Part shown: positions 8,087-16,544 of the stretch, one piece after another | Layout of the letters: each line of letters begins with the position of its first letter | Position numbering within the stretch: the first letter of the stretch is position 1 | Source of the DNA: Alphaproteobacteria bacterium | Lineage (GTDB): Bacteria > Myxococcota_A > UBA796 > GCA-2862545 | NCBI GenBank assembly: GCA_020632875.1 | Contig: JACKET010000015.1 | Coordinates: 1-64,000 of the forward strand | Length of the DNA: 64,000 bases | Reading direction: 5' to 3' | Program-made: the position numbers and the translations under genes | Notes under the pieces: model-generated | The model's database searches: none | What the model saw: only the letters and a program-made list of their open reading frames with translations | What the model was told of the DNA's origin: nothing

Positions 8087-8707
8087 GTGATAGAAGAACG
8101 CCCGCCCCGAGGCCGTGAATTGCCCAGGTACTACGAGTTCGAAGTCACGCTCCAGGAGCTCGAGCCCCGGATCTGGCGCCGCTTCCTCCTCCGGACCACG
8201 TCCACCTTCGCCGACCTCCACGCCGCCATCCAGGACGCCTTCGGCTGGCAGGACTACCACCTCTGGGAATGCCGCCTCCCCCACCCCCTCGACCGGGTCC
8301 TCGCAGGGTCGCCCAACTACGACGGCGACGACTGGGGTCGCCCGACGCCAGACGGTCGAACCGTCAAGCTCGACACCTACTTCGTCGGCCGGTGGGCCCT
8401 CGAGTGGTGCGAGTACGAGTACGACTTCGGTGACAGTTGGGTCCACGACATCAAGCTGATCGGCGTCCACTCGATCAAGGAGGCCTTCAAGCGTCGCCTG
8501 CTCGACGGGGCGCGCGCCTGCCCACCCGAGGACTGCGGCAGCACCCCGGGCTACGAGGAGCTCGTCCGCTTCGTCCAGACCGGCGAATACCACGACCCCG
8601 ACGTCGACATCGCCGCCTGGCTCGGCGACTGGGATCCCGAGCGCTTCGACCTCGATGCGGCACGACCCGCGTTCGACAGGCCCCGGAAGCGAGGGAAGAC
8701 CGATTGA
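8087..8707 (+). CDS. plasmid pRiA4b ORF-3 family protein
   Basis: About 206 residues from GTG 8087 (start uncertain; no clear ribosome site). The sequence YYEFEVTLQELEPRIWRRFL, then DAFGWQDYHLWECRL, YEYDFGDSWVHDIKL and a PPEDCGSTPGYEEL block are the standard PF07929 (plasmid_pRiA4b) features. The family is widespread on plasmids and genomic islands and has no established biochemical function. The preceding 269 bp (7818-8086) contain nothing I can support. The stop overlaps the TTG start of the broken AlbA-type gene. Confidence 0.8.
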   Translation: MIEERPPRGRELPRYYEFEVTLQELEPRIWRRFLLRTTSTFADLHAAIQDAFGWQDYHLWECRLPHPLDRVLAGSPNYDGDDWGRPTPDGRTVKLDTYFVGRWALEWCEYEYDFGDSWVHDIKLIGVHSIKEAFKRRLLDGARACPPEDCGSTPGYEELVRFVQTGEYHDPDVDIAAWLGDWDPERFDLDAARPAFDRPRKRGKTD

Positions 8708-10468
8708 CCTGGACCGTCCACCAGATCCACGCCCGCCTCGTCGAGCTCGACGAGTCCGACCGCATCGAGGGCAAGTCCGGCCTCGGTGACGCGGCGATGA
8801 AGTCCTCTCCGCGTTCAGCAACGAAGTCGGAATGCGAGGCGGCTGGATCGTGTTCGGCGTGCGCCGGCAACCCGACGGTACGAGACGCCCGGCATCAAGG
8901 ACCCAGACCAGCTCCAGACCGACCTCGCCACCCGGTGCCGCGGTGTCTTCAACCGGCAGGTCGACGTCGTGGTCCGGGTCGACCTGATCGACGGCAAGCG
9001 CGTGGTGGTGGTTTTCGTCCCCGAGCGGGCGACAAGCCCATCTACATCAAGAAGCAGGGGCTCCCCAAGGGAGCGTATCGCCAGCGACTGCACCGTCACG
9101 GACGCCGATCTCAACCACTTCGCGAGCCTCGGGAACACGCTCCCGTTCGATCAGCGCTTGGCTCCGGGGGCCACCCGGTCCGACATCGACCTACGCGCGG
9201 TGGAGGCGTACCGCCAGCAACTCCGAACCGGGCGGCCCGGCTCCGAGCTCCTCCTGATGGGGGACGACGAGCTTCTCCACGCGGTTGGCGCCCTCCAGGA
9301 TGGACGGGTCACCAACGCCGGGCTCGCGCTGTACGGGAGTCAGCTCGCGCTCCGCCGGCTCTGGCCCTCGCTCCGAACGGACGTGATCACCTCCGACGCC
9401 ACCGAGCTGTCCGACAGCTGACAGCTACCAGGTCGTCGAGATCCGCGAGGCTCTCGTGACGGGGTGGCAGCGCATCTTCCAGGCCGTCGCAGACACCCTG
9501 CCCAAGCGGGTCACCCTGAGCGACGGCTCGATGCAGCGGGTGGAGACCACTCGGGTCCCGGATCTGGCCTTGCGCGAGGCCATCGTCAACGCCCTCATCC
9601 ACCTGGATCTCCAAGTCCGCTCCCCCATTCAGGTCCGGCGCTACCCCGACCGCCTCGAGGTCGACAACCCCGGGTGCTCGCTCGCCGCGGAGGACGACTG
9701 GGAGAAGCTCCGGTCCATCGCACGCAACCCGACCATCGCCCAGGCCTTCACCGAGCTCGACCTCGCCGGGACGCGGGGCACGGGCATGCGGCGGATGCGC
9801 ACCCGGATGACCTTCGCGGGCCTCCGACCGCCCGCGCCGGTGAGCAACCGGGAGACCAACTGGTTCAAGCTCACCCTGAGCTTCCACCACCTACTGGACG
9901 ACGCAGATTGGACCTGGCTCGCGCGCTTCACCGGCCTGGACGACCTCGACAGGCAAGTGCTCGTGATGGCCCGCGATGGACGTGTTCGGAATGAGGACGT
10001 CCGCGCTGTGACCGGCGAATACACGCTCTCCACGAGCCACCGCCTGGCCCGCCTCCGCGATCAGGGCCTGCTCATCGCGCACGGGCAGTCCAAGGCCGAC
10101 ACCTGGTACAGCCTGGCTCCCGCTGCCCACCCTTCCAACCTCACTGGGAACCCTTCCAACCTCACTGGGAATCCTTCCAACCTGGGCGCCGATACGCCGG
10201 ACATTCCCGGGGCACTCCAGGCCCGCATCGATGCCTTGCCAGCCAAGCCCCCCGCGCGCTGGTAGAGGATCTGCTTGTGGAGATCTGCGAGCTTGGATGG
10301 TGGGAACCTTCCGACCTCGCTCGAGTACTGGGACGCTCTCGGAAGTACCTGGCCCAGAACTACCTGCAGTCCCTGGTGGGCTCGGGACGGCTGCGCCTCC
10401 GCAACCCGGACGCCAAGCACAACCCCCGGCAGGCTTACGGCTCTGCCACTCTCGAGGAGTCCCGATGA
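8704..10468 (+). pseudogene. second AlbA_2/RecG-like ATP-binding regulator, broken by several frameshifts
   Basis: Read across frames, this is a paralog of the 3147-4793 gene. It starts TTG 8704 (TWTVHQIHARLVELDESDRIEGKS), with the AlbA_2 segment AFSNEVGMRGGWIVFGV in a second frame, further pieces to about 9420, then an intact stretch from 9425 containing the GHKL-like ATPase (LREAIVNALIHLD, VDNPGCSLA, GTRGTGMRRMR). Its C-terminal winged helix (LARVLGRSRKYLAQNYLQSLV) is shifted once more at about 10250. At least five frame changes are needed. It may be a real pseudogene or carry uncorrected indels. A 21-bp tandem repeat encoding NPSNLTG lies in its linker. Confidence 0.75.
10129..10185 (+). 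repeat. 21-bp tandem repeat (about 2.7 copies)
   Basis: Units ACCCTTCCAACCTCACTGGG(A) at 10129-10149 and 10150-10170, and a partial third unit at 10171-10185. It encodes a repeated NPSNLTG linker between the ATPase part and the C-terminal winged helix of the broken AlbA-type gene. I recall similar short linker repeats in related proteins, where they vary in copy number. Confidence 0.8.
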
Positions 10469-10728
10469 AGGTCGCGCTCGACAAGGCCCAGTTCCGAGCC
10501 GTCAACGCCCTACGCGGTCTCCCCGAGGGAGCGCACATGATGGTGATGACCTCGCGGCCGATAGAGGCCGGGGGCATCCTCGAGGGCGCCCGCGAGGATT
10601 TCGACGAGCTGGTCTCCCACATCAGCGAAGAACTCGCCGATGCCATGGTCTCCGCGGCATCCGGACGCGCACTGGCCTCCGTCGCCATCGCCATCGATCC
10701 GGACAGCGTCGACTGGTTGGGAATGTAA
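10465..10728 (+). CDS. small hypothetical protein
   Basis: 87 residues starting at ATG 10465, overlapping the end of the AlbA-type gene as ATGA, so it was a coupled downstream cistron. The sequence (VALDKAQFRAVNALRGLPEG, then EDFDELVSHISEELADAMVS) is compact and mixed alpha/beta with no signal peptide. No family recognised. Its survival as an intact frame right after a shattered one weakly supports the view that the shifts upstream are sequencing errors. Confidence 0.55.
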   Translation: MKVALDKAQFRAVNALRGLPEGAHMMVMTSRPIEAGGILEGAREDFDELVSHISEELADAMVSAASGRALASVAIAIDPDSVDWLGM

Positions 10729-10753
10729 TCCTCACCCGAAGAGACGCCCTGCC

Positions 10754-11266
10754 CTACCGTGACTCCGGCTTGCGCTCCCAGATGCCGCCGAAGTTGCCAG
10801 CGCACAGGACCACATCGGCACCCTCGGTGAAACTCAAGCCCTCGGGACCCGACCGCACGAGGAGCTCGGGCTCGGACTTCACCACGGGCCGGAACAGCCA
10901 AGCCCGGGTGCCCTCCTCGCAGTGGTAGGTCGCCGACTGCCAGAAGCCGGGGAGCACGCCATGGCCCCAGCTGGCGGTCAGACGTTCACCAGGCGAGCCC
11001 TTCCACGGCGAAGGATCGGCAACGGGCGACCGGAGCTGGGCACCGGTCCAGGGACCATCACCCCTCCGGATCCGCGCCGTTGTGGGCGAGTCCCACCGGA
11101 CCTCGAGCTCACCGGCCGTCCAGGCGCCATCTTCGCGAATACCGACGTCCCCCACGGGCGAACAGGTCCCATCCACGCAGACCTGGCGTCGATCGAGCGT
11201 GTAGGCGCCCCCCTCCGACTCCAAGGTCCATCCGCCGGTGAGGGCCACGGTGAGCACGAGGTTCAT
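10754..11266 (-). CDS. exported hypothetical protein, tandem paralog 1
   Basis: About 170 residues from ATG 11266 (NLVLTVALTGGWTLES). The start is short and hydrophobic, a weak signal-like sequence. The body is beta-rich with paired Cys (VCVDGTCSPVG; ATYHCEEGT; VVLCAGNFGG). It is a paralog of the upstream neighbour 11292-11789: both have W, then a CxxxxC element (VCVDGTC / VCIAGDC), then a Trp-containing 'dGxWT' strand, and both end with 'GaxVVxC'. Last gene of the 13163-to-10754 operon. Function unknown; an immunity-like role for the paralogs is speculation. Confidence 0.6.
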   Translation of the reverse strand: MNLVLTVALTGGWTLESEGGAYTLDRRQVCVDGTCSPVGDVGIREDGAWTAGELEVRWDSPTTARIRRGDGPWTGAQLRSPVADPSPWKGSPGERLTASWGHGVLPGFWQSATYHCEEGTRAWLFRPVVKSEPELLVRSGPEGLSFTEGADVVLCAGNFGGIWERKPESR

Positions 11267-11291
11267 GGCTTTCTCTCCGAACTGCCGGTGT

Positions 11292-11789
11292 TCATGGAAC
11301 ACCGCCGAACTGCCCCTCGGCGTCGTGGCACATCACCACCCGCGCCCCGCTGCGCACCCGCCAACCTCCCCCTTCTGTCGGGTACGCCGCTAACATCGGC
11401 TCATCGCCCACGATGGGCGAGAACACCCAGACCGGGATCGCTCGGTCACACTTCGCCGTCTCCTTCGTCCAGCGTCCAGGCGCCGGACTCGCGTGGCTCG
11501 ATGCGAGCACCTCGAGCCCTACGGGAGCCGACTCGGATGGCGTGGTGAAGCTGAGGGTGGCCGGCGACCAGGTCCGGCCATCCAGGCTCACCTCTGCCGA
11601 GACGTTGGTGCGCCATCGCAGCTGGACACCGGAGTCGAAGGTCCACCGCCCCTCCGCATCGACCGCCGGCTTTCCGGTGGCGGCACAGTCACCGGCGATG
11701 CACACCTGCCCAGCAGTGATCTCCACACGGGGCGCCGGCGCGTTGAGAGCCCAGTGTCCGCCAACGAGACTCACGAGCACGGGCGTCAT
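11292..11789 (-). CDS. exported hypothetical protein, tandem paralog 2
   Basis: 165 residues from ATG 11789, overlapping the end of the lipoprotein frame upstream (ATGA). The N-terminus (PVLVSLVGGHWALNAPAP) is mildly hydrophobic. Shared features with 10754-11266 are the CxxxxC element (VCIAGDC), the Trp-strand (EGRWTFDSGVQLRW against GAWTAGELEVRW), a WSPATLSF/WTGAQL block and the final VVMC. Tandem duplication within an operon is therefore likely. No known domain. Confidence 0.6.
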   Translation of the reverse strand: MTPVLVSLVGGHWALNAPAPRVEITAGQVCIAGDCAATGKPAVDAEGRWTFDSGVQLRWRTNVSAEVSLDGRTWSPATLSFTTPSESAPVGLEVLASSHASPAPGRWTKETAKCDRAIPVWVFSPIVGDEPMLAAYPTEGGGWRVRSGARVVMCHDAEGQFGGVP

Positions 11790-12354
11790 TCCGACCTCTC
11801 TGGAACGCGGGCATTCGTCAGGGAATACGTGGCAGCCGCGGCACCCGTGGCTCCCTCCGGTGGTGGGCTGGTCAGCCCGTAGTCCTCGCCCACCGTGAAG
11901 TAGCGGGTGGGGGCGTCGGCGGTTGCGTTGTCCATGGCTTGGTAGCGTACCTCGGCGGTCTTCTCGTCATGGTCCGTCACACCATCCTCGGCGGCGGCGG
12001 TCTGCTCACCCCGGAGCGTCAGCCTTCCCTGCCAACGTTCACCGGGCAGGCTCGGGCGATCCCGGTCGCTCCACCGCTCTCGTCCAACAAGAGGAAGACC
12101 TCGTCTCCCACACGGACCTGACCGTCCTTCTGAAGCGACCGCATGTAGTCCCACCGGACGGTCTTGCCGTCGGCCGTCCGAGCGAACGCCCGCGTATTCA
12201 CGCCGTTGACGGACGGAGAGCTGATGCCGGTGGGCCTGACGGACTCGATCGTGGCGGACACACATCGGCTGGCGGTTCCAGTGGTGTCCATGTCGACCAC
12301 GTAGTCGGGCTCGGCGCTCACGCATCCGAGGAGCTGGATGAACAGTACGAACAT
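11786..12354 (-). pseudogene. lipoprotein with one frameshift
   Basis: Starts ATG 12354 with a lipoprotein signal (FVLFIQLLGCVSAEPDYVV; lipobox LLGC). The frame runs to a stop at 12019, but a second frame continues the same protein from about 12040 (GERWQGRLTLRGEQTAAAED, ending TNARVPERSE) to a stop at 11786 that overlaps the next start. Adding one C to a CCC run near 12045 joins them into about 189 residues. The coupling at both ends (TGATG upstream, ATGA downstream) supports a single intact gene in the organism. Confidence 0.6.
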
Positions 12355-13163
12355 CACTGCAGGACCTCGTGATTCCAGGTTCCATCCGGCTGCTGTGCGA
12401 AGTCGACATAGCCCGACTCGCACTTCAGAGCATCGCCGTACTGGGCACGGAGCTCCTCGTAGAGCGCGTTCGGCGTATCCATCCCCGGGATGCCGCCGGG
12501 AATCAAGTCGGCAGCCTCGAACGCCTCCGCAGCGTGCGTGGAGCAGTTGTCCCCGACGATGGAGAACGACCCGGGGTCCTTGCTGAGGTCCTCCCAGTAC
12601 TGGTCGAACGCGGCGGCCTGCTCGGGCGACACATCCAGCGTGCACACCGTGCTTGTCCAGCCCCAGTCCTTCGCGGTCTGCCCATCGACGTACGCCGCGC
12701 GGTCCGGCCCCGGATTGGCGTCCTGGTCGTTCTCCATCCACCAGTCGGGAGTGCCCACCCGGCCGGGCATCCCAAACCCGTTCTGCTGCAGCGTGTTGCC
12801 GTCCTCCGCCCACTGCCCGAAGAAGCCGACGGGCATTCCGTTCGAGAGAAGGACATCCGCGTGGGTCTCACTCGCCCAGGGTGAATGCTCTGGCGATTCC
12901 TTGCCGCGAACGACGAGGCCGACCTGTCTTCCGGGCGTCTCCGGAGCTTCGACGACGGTCTGCGGCAGCTCGCTGTTGTGCGGCCGTTCGTCGAGCCAGG
13001 TGCTTTCAGCGCTGTCGTTCGAGGACTGGGGCATCGACGACTGGATGAAGTCGTTGCCGTAGAGATCCTGCATGGAGAAGCCGCTGCCAGGAAGTCCAGA
13101 GATGAAGCTGGAGTCGGGTTCGCGGGTGCACTGGGGGGCCTTGGCGTGGGTGAGTGTCGACAT
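12354..13163 (-). CDS. hypothetical protein with NCSTHA motif, possible papain-like/effector fold
   Basis: 269 residues from ATG 13163, preceded by GGAGAG at a good distance. The first 100 residues are polar and low-complexity, with no signal peptide. A middle segment has GFFGQWAEDGNTLQQ and DQDANPGPDRAAYVDGQTAK. The C-terminal third has GDNCSTHAAEAFEAADLIPG, then DTPNALYEELRAQYG. The Asn-Cys-Ser-Thr-His arrangement is reminiscent of Cys/His hydrolase folds (NlpC/P60 or LRAT-like) used by some secreted toxins; this is resemblance, not a firm match. First gene of a four-gene operon behind twin palindromes. Confidence 0.65.
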   Translation of the reverse strand: MSTLTHAKAPQCTREPDSSFISGLPGSGFSMQDLYGNDFIQSSMPQSSNDSAESTWLDERPHNSELPQTVVEAPETPGRQVGLVVRGKESPEHSPWASETHADVLLSNGMPVGFFGQWAEDGNTLQQNGFGMPGRVGTPDWWMENDQDANPGPDRAAYVDGQTAKDWGWTSTVCTLDVSPEQAAAFDQYWEDLSKDPGSFSIVGDNCSTHAAEAFEAADLIPGGIPGMDTPNALYEELRAQYGDALKCESGYVDFAQQPDGTWNHEVLQ

Positions 13164-13236
13164 GGGGTCTCTCCTTGCCCGGAGAACCTGCAGGAGTCGA
13201 TCCCGGCGAAAGTCAGCCTTCTACCGTCCAAGAAAC

Positions 13237-13267
13237 GACGGACGTCCGTCACCGACGGACGTCCGTC
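13237..13267. promoter_or_regulatory. twin 14-bp palindromes, candidate operator
   Basis: GACGGACGTCCGTC occurs twice, at 13237-13250 and 13254-13267, separated by ACC. Each copy is a perfect palindrome, and together they form a larger near-perfect inverted repeat bounded by AAC/GTT. The pair lies between the small HTH gene (ending 13286) and the start of the operon at 13163. Two dimer sites 17 bp apart would suit cooperative binding by a regulator. Confidence 0.7.
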
Positions 13268-13285
13268 GTTGCCGCCACCGGCGAC

Positions 13286-13519
13286 TCATCCTGTCGCGAG
13301 CTGCCTCAGCGCCGCCGCCGGCTCCATCTGGCACAGGCGGCGGAGGGCGACCTGCGTTGTCGTCCACCCGGTCGCCTGCTTCGCGACCACCGCGTCCCGC
13401 ACCCGCGGATCGAGCCTCAGGGGAACCAGCGCCTGGGACACCGCGGCCCGCGAGACCCCGAGGTGTTCCGCGAGCCGGCTCTGGGTCCAGCCCCAACGCC
13501 GACCACGCCCGCAAGCCAA
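13286..13519 (-). CDS. small HTH protein (ParB/KorB-like HTH), possibly truncated
   Basis: About 77 residues from TTG 13519. The segment WTQSRLAEHLGVSRAAVSQA is a clear helix-turn-helix of the ParB/KorB/Xre class, followed by LVPLRLDPRVRDAVVAKQA, like the helices after the HTH in ParB-type proteins. The usual N-terminal ParB domain is missing, so this may be a remnant or a small stand-alone regulator. It lies directly upstream of the twin palindromes and reads toward them, so it is a candidate regulator of the 13163 operon. It overlaps the end of the membrane-protein frame (13417-13698). Confidence 0.5.
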   Translation of the reverse strand: MACGRGRRWGWTQSRLAEHLGVSRAAVSQALVPLRLDPRVRDAVVAKQATGWTTTQVALRRLCQMEPAAALRQLATG

Positions 13520-13698
13520 ATCCCGTCGCGAACGTGTTTTCCGCCTCGCATTTCGACCCCGAAGGCCCCATCGGCGACGAAGATGACGATGGAGAGTGCG
13601 AAACTCGAGACCAGGAGGAGCAGACCGGCGAGGGACGGCAGATCCGCGGATTCGGCGTGCGTCGGGTTCTGGGGTCTGGGTGGCTCGAAGGGGTTCAC
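13417..13698 (-). CDS. small membrane protein
   Basis: About 93 residues from GTG 13698 (the frame is open further upstream, so the start is uncertain). A Pro-rich N-terminus (NPFEPPRPQNPTHAES) is followed by a strong TM helix (LAGLLLLVSSFALSIVIFVA) and a second hydrophobic stretch (IWLAGVVGVGAG). The last 30 residues overlap the HTH gene in another frame and look non-native (GPRAGSRNTSGSRG), so the true C-terminus may differ through a frameshift. No family recognised. Confidence 0.4.
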   Translation of the reverse strand: MNPFEPPRPQNPTHAESADLPSLAGLLLLVSSFALSIVIFVADGAFGVEMRGGKHVRDGIWLAGVVGVGAGPRAGSRNTSGSRGPRCPRRWFP

Positions 13699-13831
13699 CA
13701 AGTAGGAATACCTCGGCGTGGAGATCGCTCCGACGGTTTGGCCAAGAACGGTCCGGACCTGCTGTTGGCAGGATCTGTTGGCAGCGGGCCGGGCCAGGTT
13801 CCGAGCTCGACGGGGCGCCGAACCCGATGGA

Positions 13832-14362
13832 TCAACGCATCGCCGCGGCCAGGAGCTCGACCAACTCGGTGTTCTTTGCCGGAACACGATCGATCGGCCG
13901 ATACCCCTCGTTGTTGGCGATGTGGGGGTCCGCGCCTGCCTGCAGGAGCAGGCGAACGACTTCCGTGTGGCCACTTGCGGCGGCCAGTCCAACCGGGTCC
14001 AGCCCCACCCATTCTGCAGGTCGAGCTCGGCGCGAGCCTCCAGCAGGAGCTTCACGACGCCGGCGTGTCCGGACTCCGCCGCCCGATGGAGGAGCGTGTT
14101 GCGATCTCCGAACAGCGGTCGGCGATCTGTAGCGTCGGGGTCCCCGTGGGCGAGCCATTCTCGGATTTTGTCCTCGTCACCGCGCGAGGCACTGACAAAC
14201 AGCTCGACCGGCCAGGTGAGCCCCGTGATCGAGGCGTCGAGGAGCAACTCGAGAGCCGCATCTGAAGAGAGGCCCAGACGATCAGCGATAGTCTTCAACC
14301 GCCCGTCGAGGCCCGTACCTGATCGTGTGCTTCACGTGGGTCACCTCGAACAGGGAGTTCAT
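13832..14362 (-). pseudogene. ankyrin-repeat protein with two frameshifts
   Basis: Begins ATG 14362 (NSLFEVTHVKHTIRYG), shifts frame near 14310 into GLDGRLKTIADRLGLSSD, and contains ankyrin units GDRNTLLHRAAESGHAGVVK and, after a second shift near 14005, GLAAASGHTEVVRLLLQAGA and NNEGYRPIDRV, ending LVELLAAAMR. Adding one C to the CCC run near 14005 gives the expected 'TPVGLAAASGH' repeat start. It would be about 175 residues, with roughly three repeats, probably a protein-protein interaction module. The first shift is less certain. Confidence 0.65.
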
Positions 14363-14547
14363 GGTAGCGCGAGTGGCGCCAGAGCCCATTCGTAGAATGA
14401 ACGTGCTATCCGAGCTTCCTGCTGCTCCTGGCTCTCGGAACTGCAGACGCCGACGACGTCCCGAGCGACCGAAGTGGCCACGGCTGACTTCCACAGGACC
14501 GTTCTGTGCGACCAGCCCAAGTCCCCGTCACTCCCGAGGGGCAGCGC

Positions 14548-14916
14548 ATGAGTGTCCAGCACACCCAGAGCGATCGACGGGCCGAGCACTTCGAGTGTCG
14601 CTTCGAAGAGCCCGTGTTCCTGAAGGGTTCATCCGAGCGCACGCCGACCTGGACCTACGAGAGGGACGGGACCGGACGGCCGCCGTTCCGCAACTGAGGG
14701 CGCTACGTGTGTGGGCGCCCGTGGACTCCGATGGCTGGAAGCTCGCCGACGCGGGATCTGCGCTCGATCTGGCCGATGCGCGGGTCGTCCGGACGGTCGA
14801 TGGAGCGCTGGTGCGGCAGCGCGGGGCGCATTCACGACGACGGGACGATCGTGATCGTGAGGGCGTTTCTGGAGAATTTGGCGGCATCACTCGTGGACAA
14901 GCCTGCTGGACCCTGA
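14548..14916 (+). pseudogene. possible degraded hypothetical gene
   Basis: Three short plus-strand pieces in different frames could be one gene: SVQHTQSDRRAEHFECRFEE from ATG 14548, SDGWKLADAGSALDLADARV, and HDDGTIVIVRAFLENLAASL ending at 14916. None has a recognised domain and the joins are guesses. The rest of 14363-15045 shows nothing else I can support. Confidence 0.2.
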
Positions 14917-15045
14917 ACAGGGGCGCGTAGGCGAGCAAGAGCGGCCGACTGTTGGCCGGACCTGTTGCATGAGTGTTGGCAACCGAAGCGGTCAGTCGCC
15001 CTCGCCGAGCTCGGGGCGACGGAGCCGTTCGGCTAGACTGTGTAC

Positions 15046-15306
15046 ATGGCCAAGCTCGGCAAAGGACGGTTCACTGGGAAGACCCACGGCGACGTTGGTC
15101 CTCGTGGCCTCGAGATTCCGGCCCGGCAGGAGTTCCCCAACATGTCGCTGGACGACCTGTACGTCGTCGCCGAGTACTTCGAAGCCCAATTCGCCCGAGA
15201 CGAGCCCGGTGACCACCCAGACTGGCTGCAGAAGCGCGCGGCCCGCATGCGGACGCTCATCCAGCAGAAAGAGAAGGCGCTCGAGCACCGCGAGCGCCAG
15301 CGATAG
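15046..15306 (+). CDS. small hypothetical protein
   Basis: 86 residues from ATG 15046 (AKLGKGRFTGKTHGDVGPRG). The middle reads FPNMSLDDLYVVAEYFEAQF, and the C-terminus is a charged helix (LIQQKEKALEHRERQR). A TAGACT hexamer at 15034-15039, only six bases before ATG, could be a -10 box of a leaderless transcript. No domain known. Confidence 0.6.
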   Translation: MAKLGKGRFTGKTHGDVGPRGLEIPARQEFPNMSLDDLYVVAEYFEAQFARDEPGDHPDWLQKRAARMRTLIQQKEKALEHRERQR

Positions 15307-15308
15307 GC

Positions 15309-15710
15309 TTGGCATCAGACGACGACAGGGCGCGACGCATCGCCAGCTTCCCCAAGGACCTTCGGGAAGCTCACGACCACTGCACGAGCAACCGCTTCGA
15401 GCTCCAATCGGCAGGCATCGTGCGGAAGGACGATGCCTCGCGCTGTGGGCTTCCGGAGGTCGAACGACCCGCGGCGCATGGGGGTGCCCGGCGTCCCTAC
15501 GCGAAGACCGGGCCGCCGACGGCCGCTTCGAACTCATCCGCGGGAGCCGGTTTGGAAAGCGGACAGGAGCCGTCCGGGTGTGCTGGCATGATGGGATGGC
15601 CACGGCCGAGCATCACGAGATCATCTGGGACGCCAACAAGGCCGCCGTCTCCCATCGGGTCGTCTCCGGGAATCCTGCGAGCCCTGGCGTCTCGTTGCTC
15701 TCCAGGATGA
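15309..15710 (+). other. possible broken small gene
   Basis: TTG 15309 opens a frame whose first 35 residues look coding (RIASFPKDLREAHDHCTSNR, then FELQSAGI). After about 15430 the sequence turns Arg/Pro/Ser-rich and runs into the antisense of the ATP-grasp gene. The 'EAHDHCTSNR' opening is reminiscent of small zinc-binding proteins that continue with a CxxC segment, absent here. Probably a truncated or frameshifted remnant. Confidence 0.25.
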
Positions 15711-16431
15711 CGAACCGCCCCTCCGGGTCCTCGAGTGCATCCAGGGCGAGCATTTCGGCCCCAATGTGCGCCGCGAACCGAAGCGCATGCCCGGCAAGCA
15801 CCTCTGGAGGATCGATCATGTGCGCATGAACGGTGTCGACATTGGCGCGCCATCCGGAGCCCTTTCGGGCCATCCCCCACAGCCGATCGCCGATCAGCAG
15901 CACGCGCACGTCCCGGACGTAGTCGATGAACGGCTCCGTGGTGACGTAGTCGTCCGCAGCCTCGACCAGGTCGGCGATCTCTGGCCACTGGCCCTGCCGC
16001 ACCAGGACCTTCCCGTGGCCTCCGTGGTGGCTACCCACCTTCGCCACGAACGGGGCGTCCCGACCGATGCGCGATGCGAGCTGAGGCCCTACCGACGCAT
16101 CGAATTCAACGACAGGCAGCCCCGCCTCCCGCAGCTCGGCCAGCATTGCGAGGCGGTCGTGGCAGCGCACGAGCGCGGCGGCTCGAGTCACGCAGGGAAC
16201 GCCGGACTGTCGGATGAGGTTGAGTGCAGCGCGCTGCCTCCAATGGTTCGCGATGGCGCCGACGCGCCAAAGGACCCCGTCGACCTTCCAAGCACCGTCG
16301 GCCGTGAGCACCCACAGCTGTCCGTCCCGCATGACCCAACCGGCGTCCTGAATCCGAACACGCACGACCTCCATGTCCGGAAAGTACTGCCCCCAGTCTC
16401 GTTCTCCGTTGATCACCACGACGGTCGACAA
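15613..16431 (-). CDS. ATP-grasp domain protein (RimK/glutathione-synthetase-like)
   Basis: 272 residues from TTG 16431, a start fixed by AGGAGG six bases upstream. ATP-grasp features are PFVAKVGSHHGGHGKVLVRQ (the nucleotide-binding lysine and Gly loop), DYVTTEPFIDYVRDVRVLLI, WRANVDTVHAHMI, and MLALDALEDPEG...VILESNETPGLAGF (metal-binding E and N). Such enzymes join a carboxylate to an amine or thiol with ATP (peptide or peptidyl-tail ligation); the substrate is not evident. An MGMP-type ring is absent. It may be co-transcribed with the ClpX-type zinc-finger gene 113 bp upstream. Confidence 0.82.
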   Translation of the reverse strand: MSTVVVINGERDWGQYFPDMEVVRVRIQDAGWVMRDGQLWVLTADGAWKVDGVLWRVGAIANHWRQRAALNLIRQSGVPCVTRAAALVRCHDRLAMLAELREAGLPVVEFDASVGPQLASRIGRDAPFVAKVGSHHGGHGKVLVRQGQWPEIADLVEAADDYVTTEPFIDYVRDVRVLLIGDRLWGMARKGSGWRANVDTVHAHMIDPPEVLAGHALRFAAHIGAEMLALDALEDPEGRFVILESNETPGLAGFPETTRWETAALLASQMIS

Positions 16432-16437
16432 GCGAGA

Positions 16438-16443
16438 CCTCCT
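16438..16443 (-). promoter_or_regulatory. ribosome binding site deciding a TTG start
   Basis: AGGAGG on the minus strand, six bases before TTG 16431. It favours this rare start over the long Arg-rich open extension upstream. Confidence 0.7.
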
Positions 16444-16544
16444 TCCTGCCGCTGTATCGACACGTGGGTCGAGCGCCGACCCTTCTTTCCGGCGGACAGA
16501 ATCTGTCCGGACGGGGAGGCAAGATGGGTTGGCAACCCGGGCGG

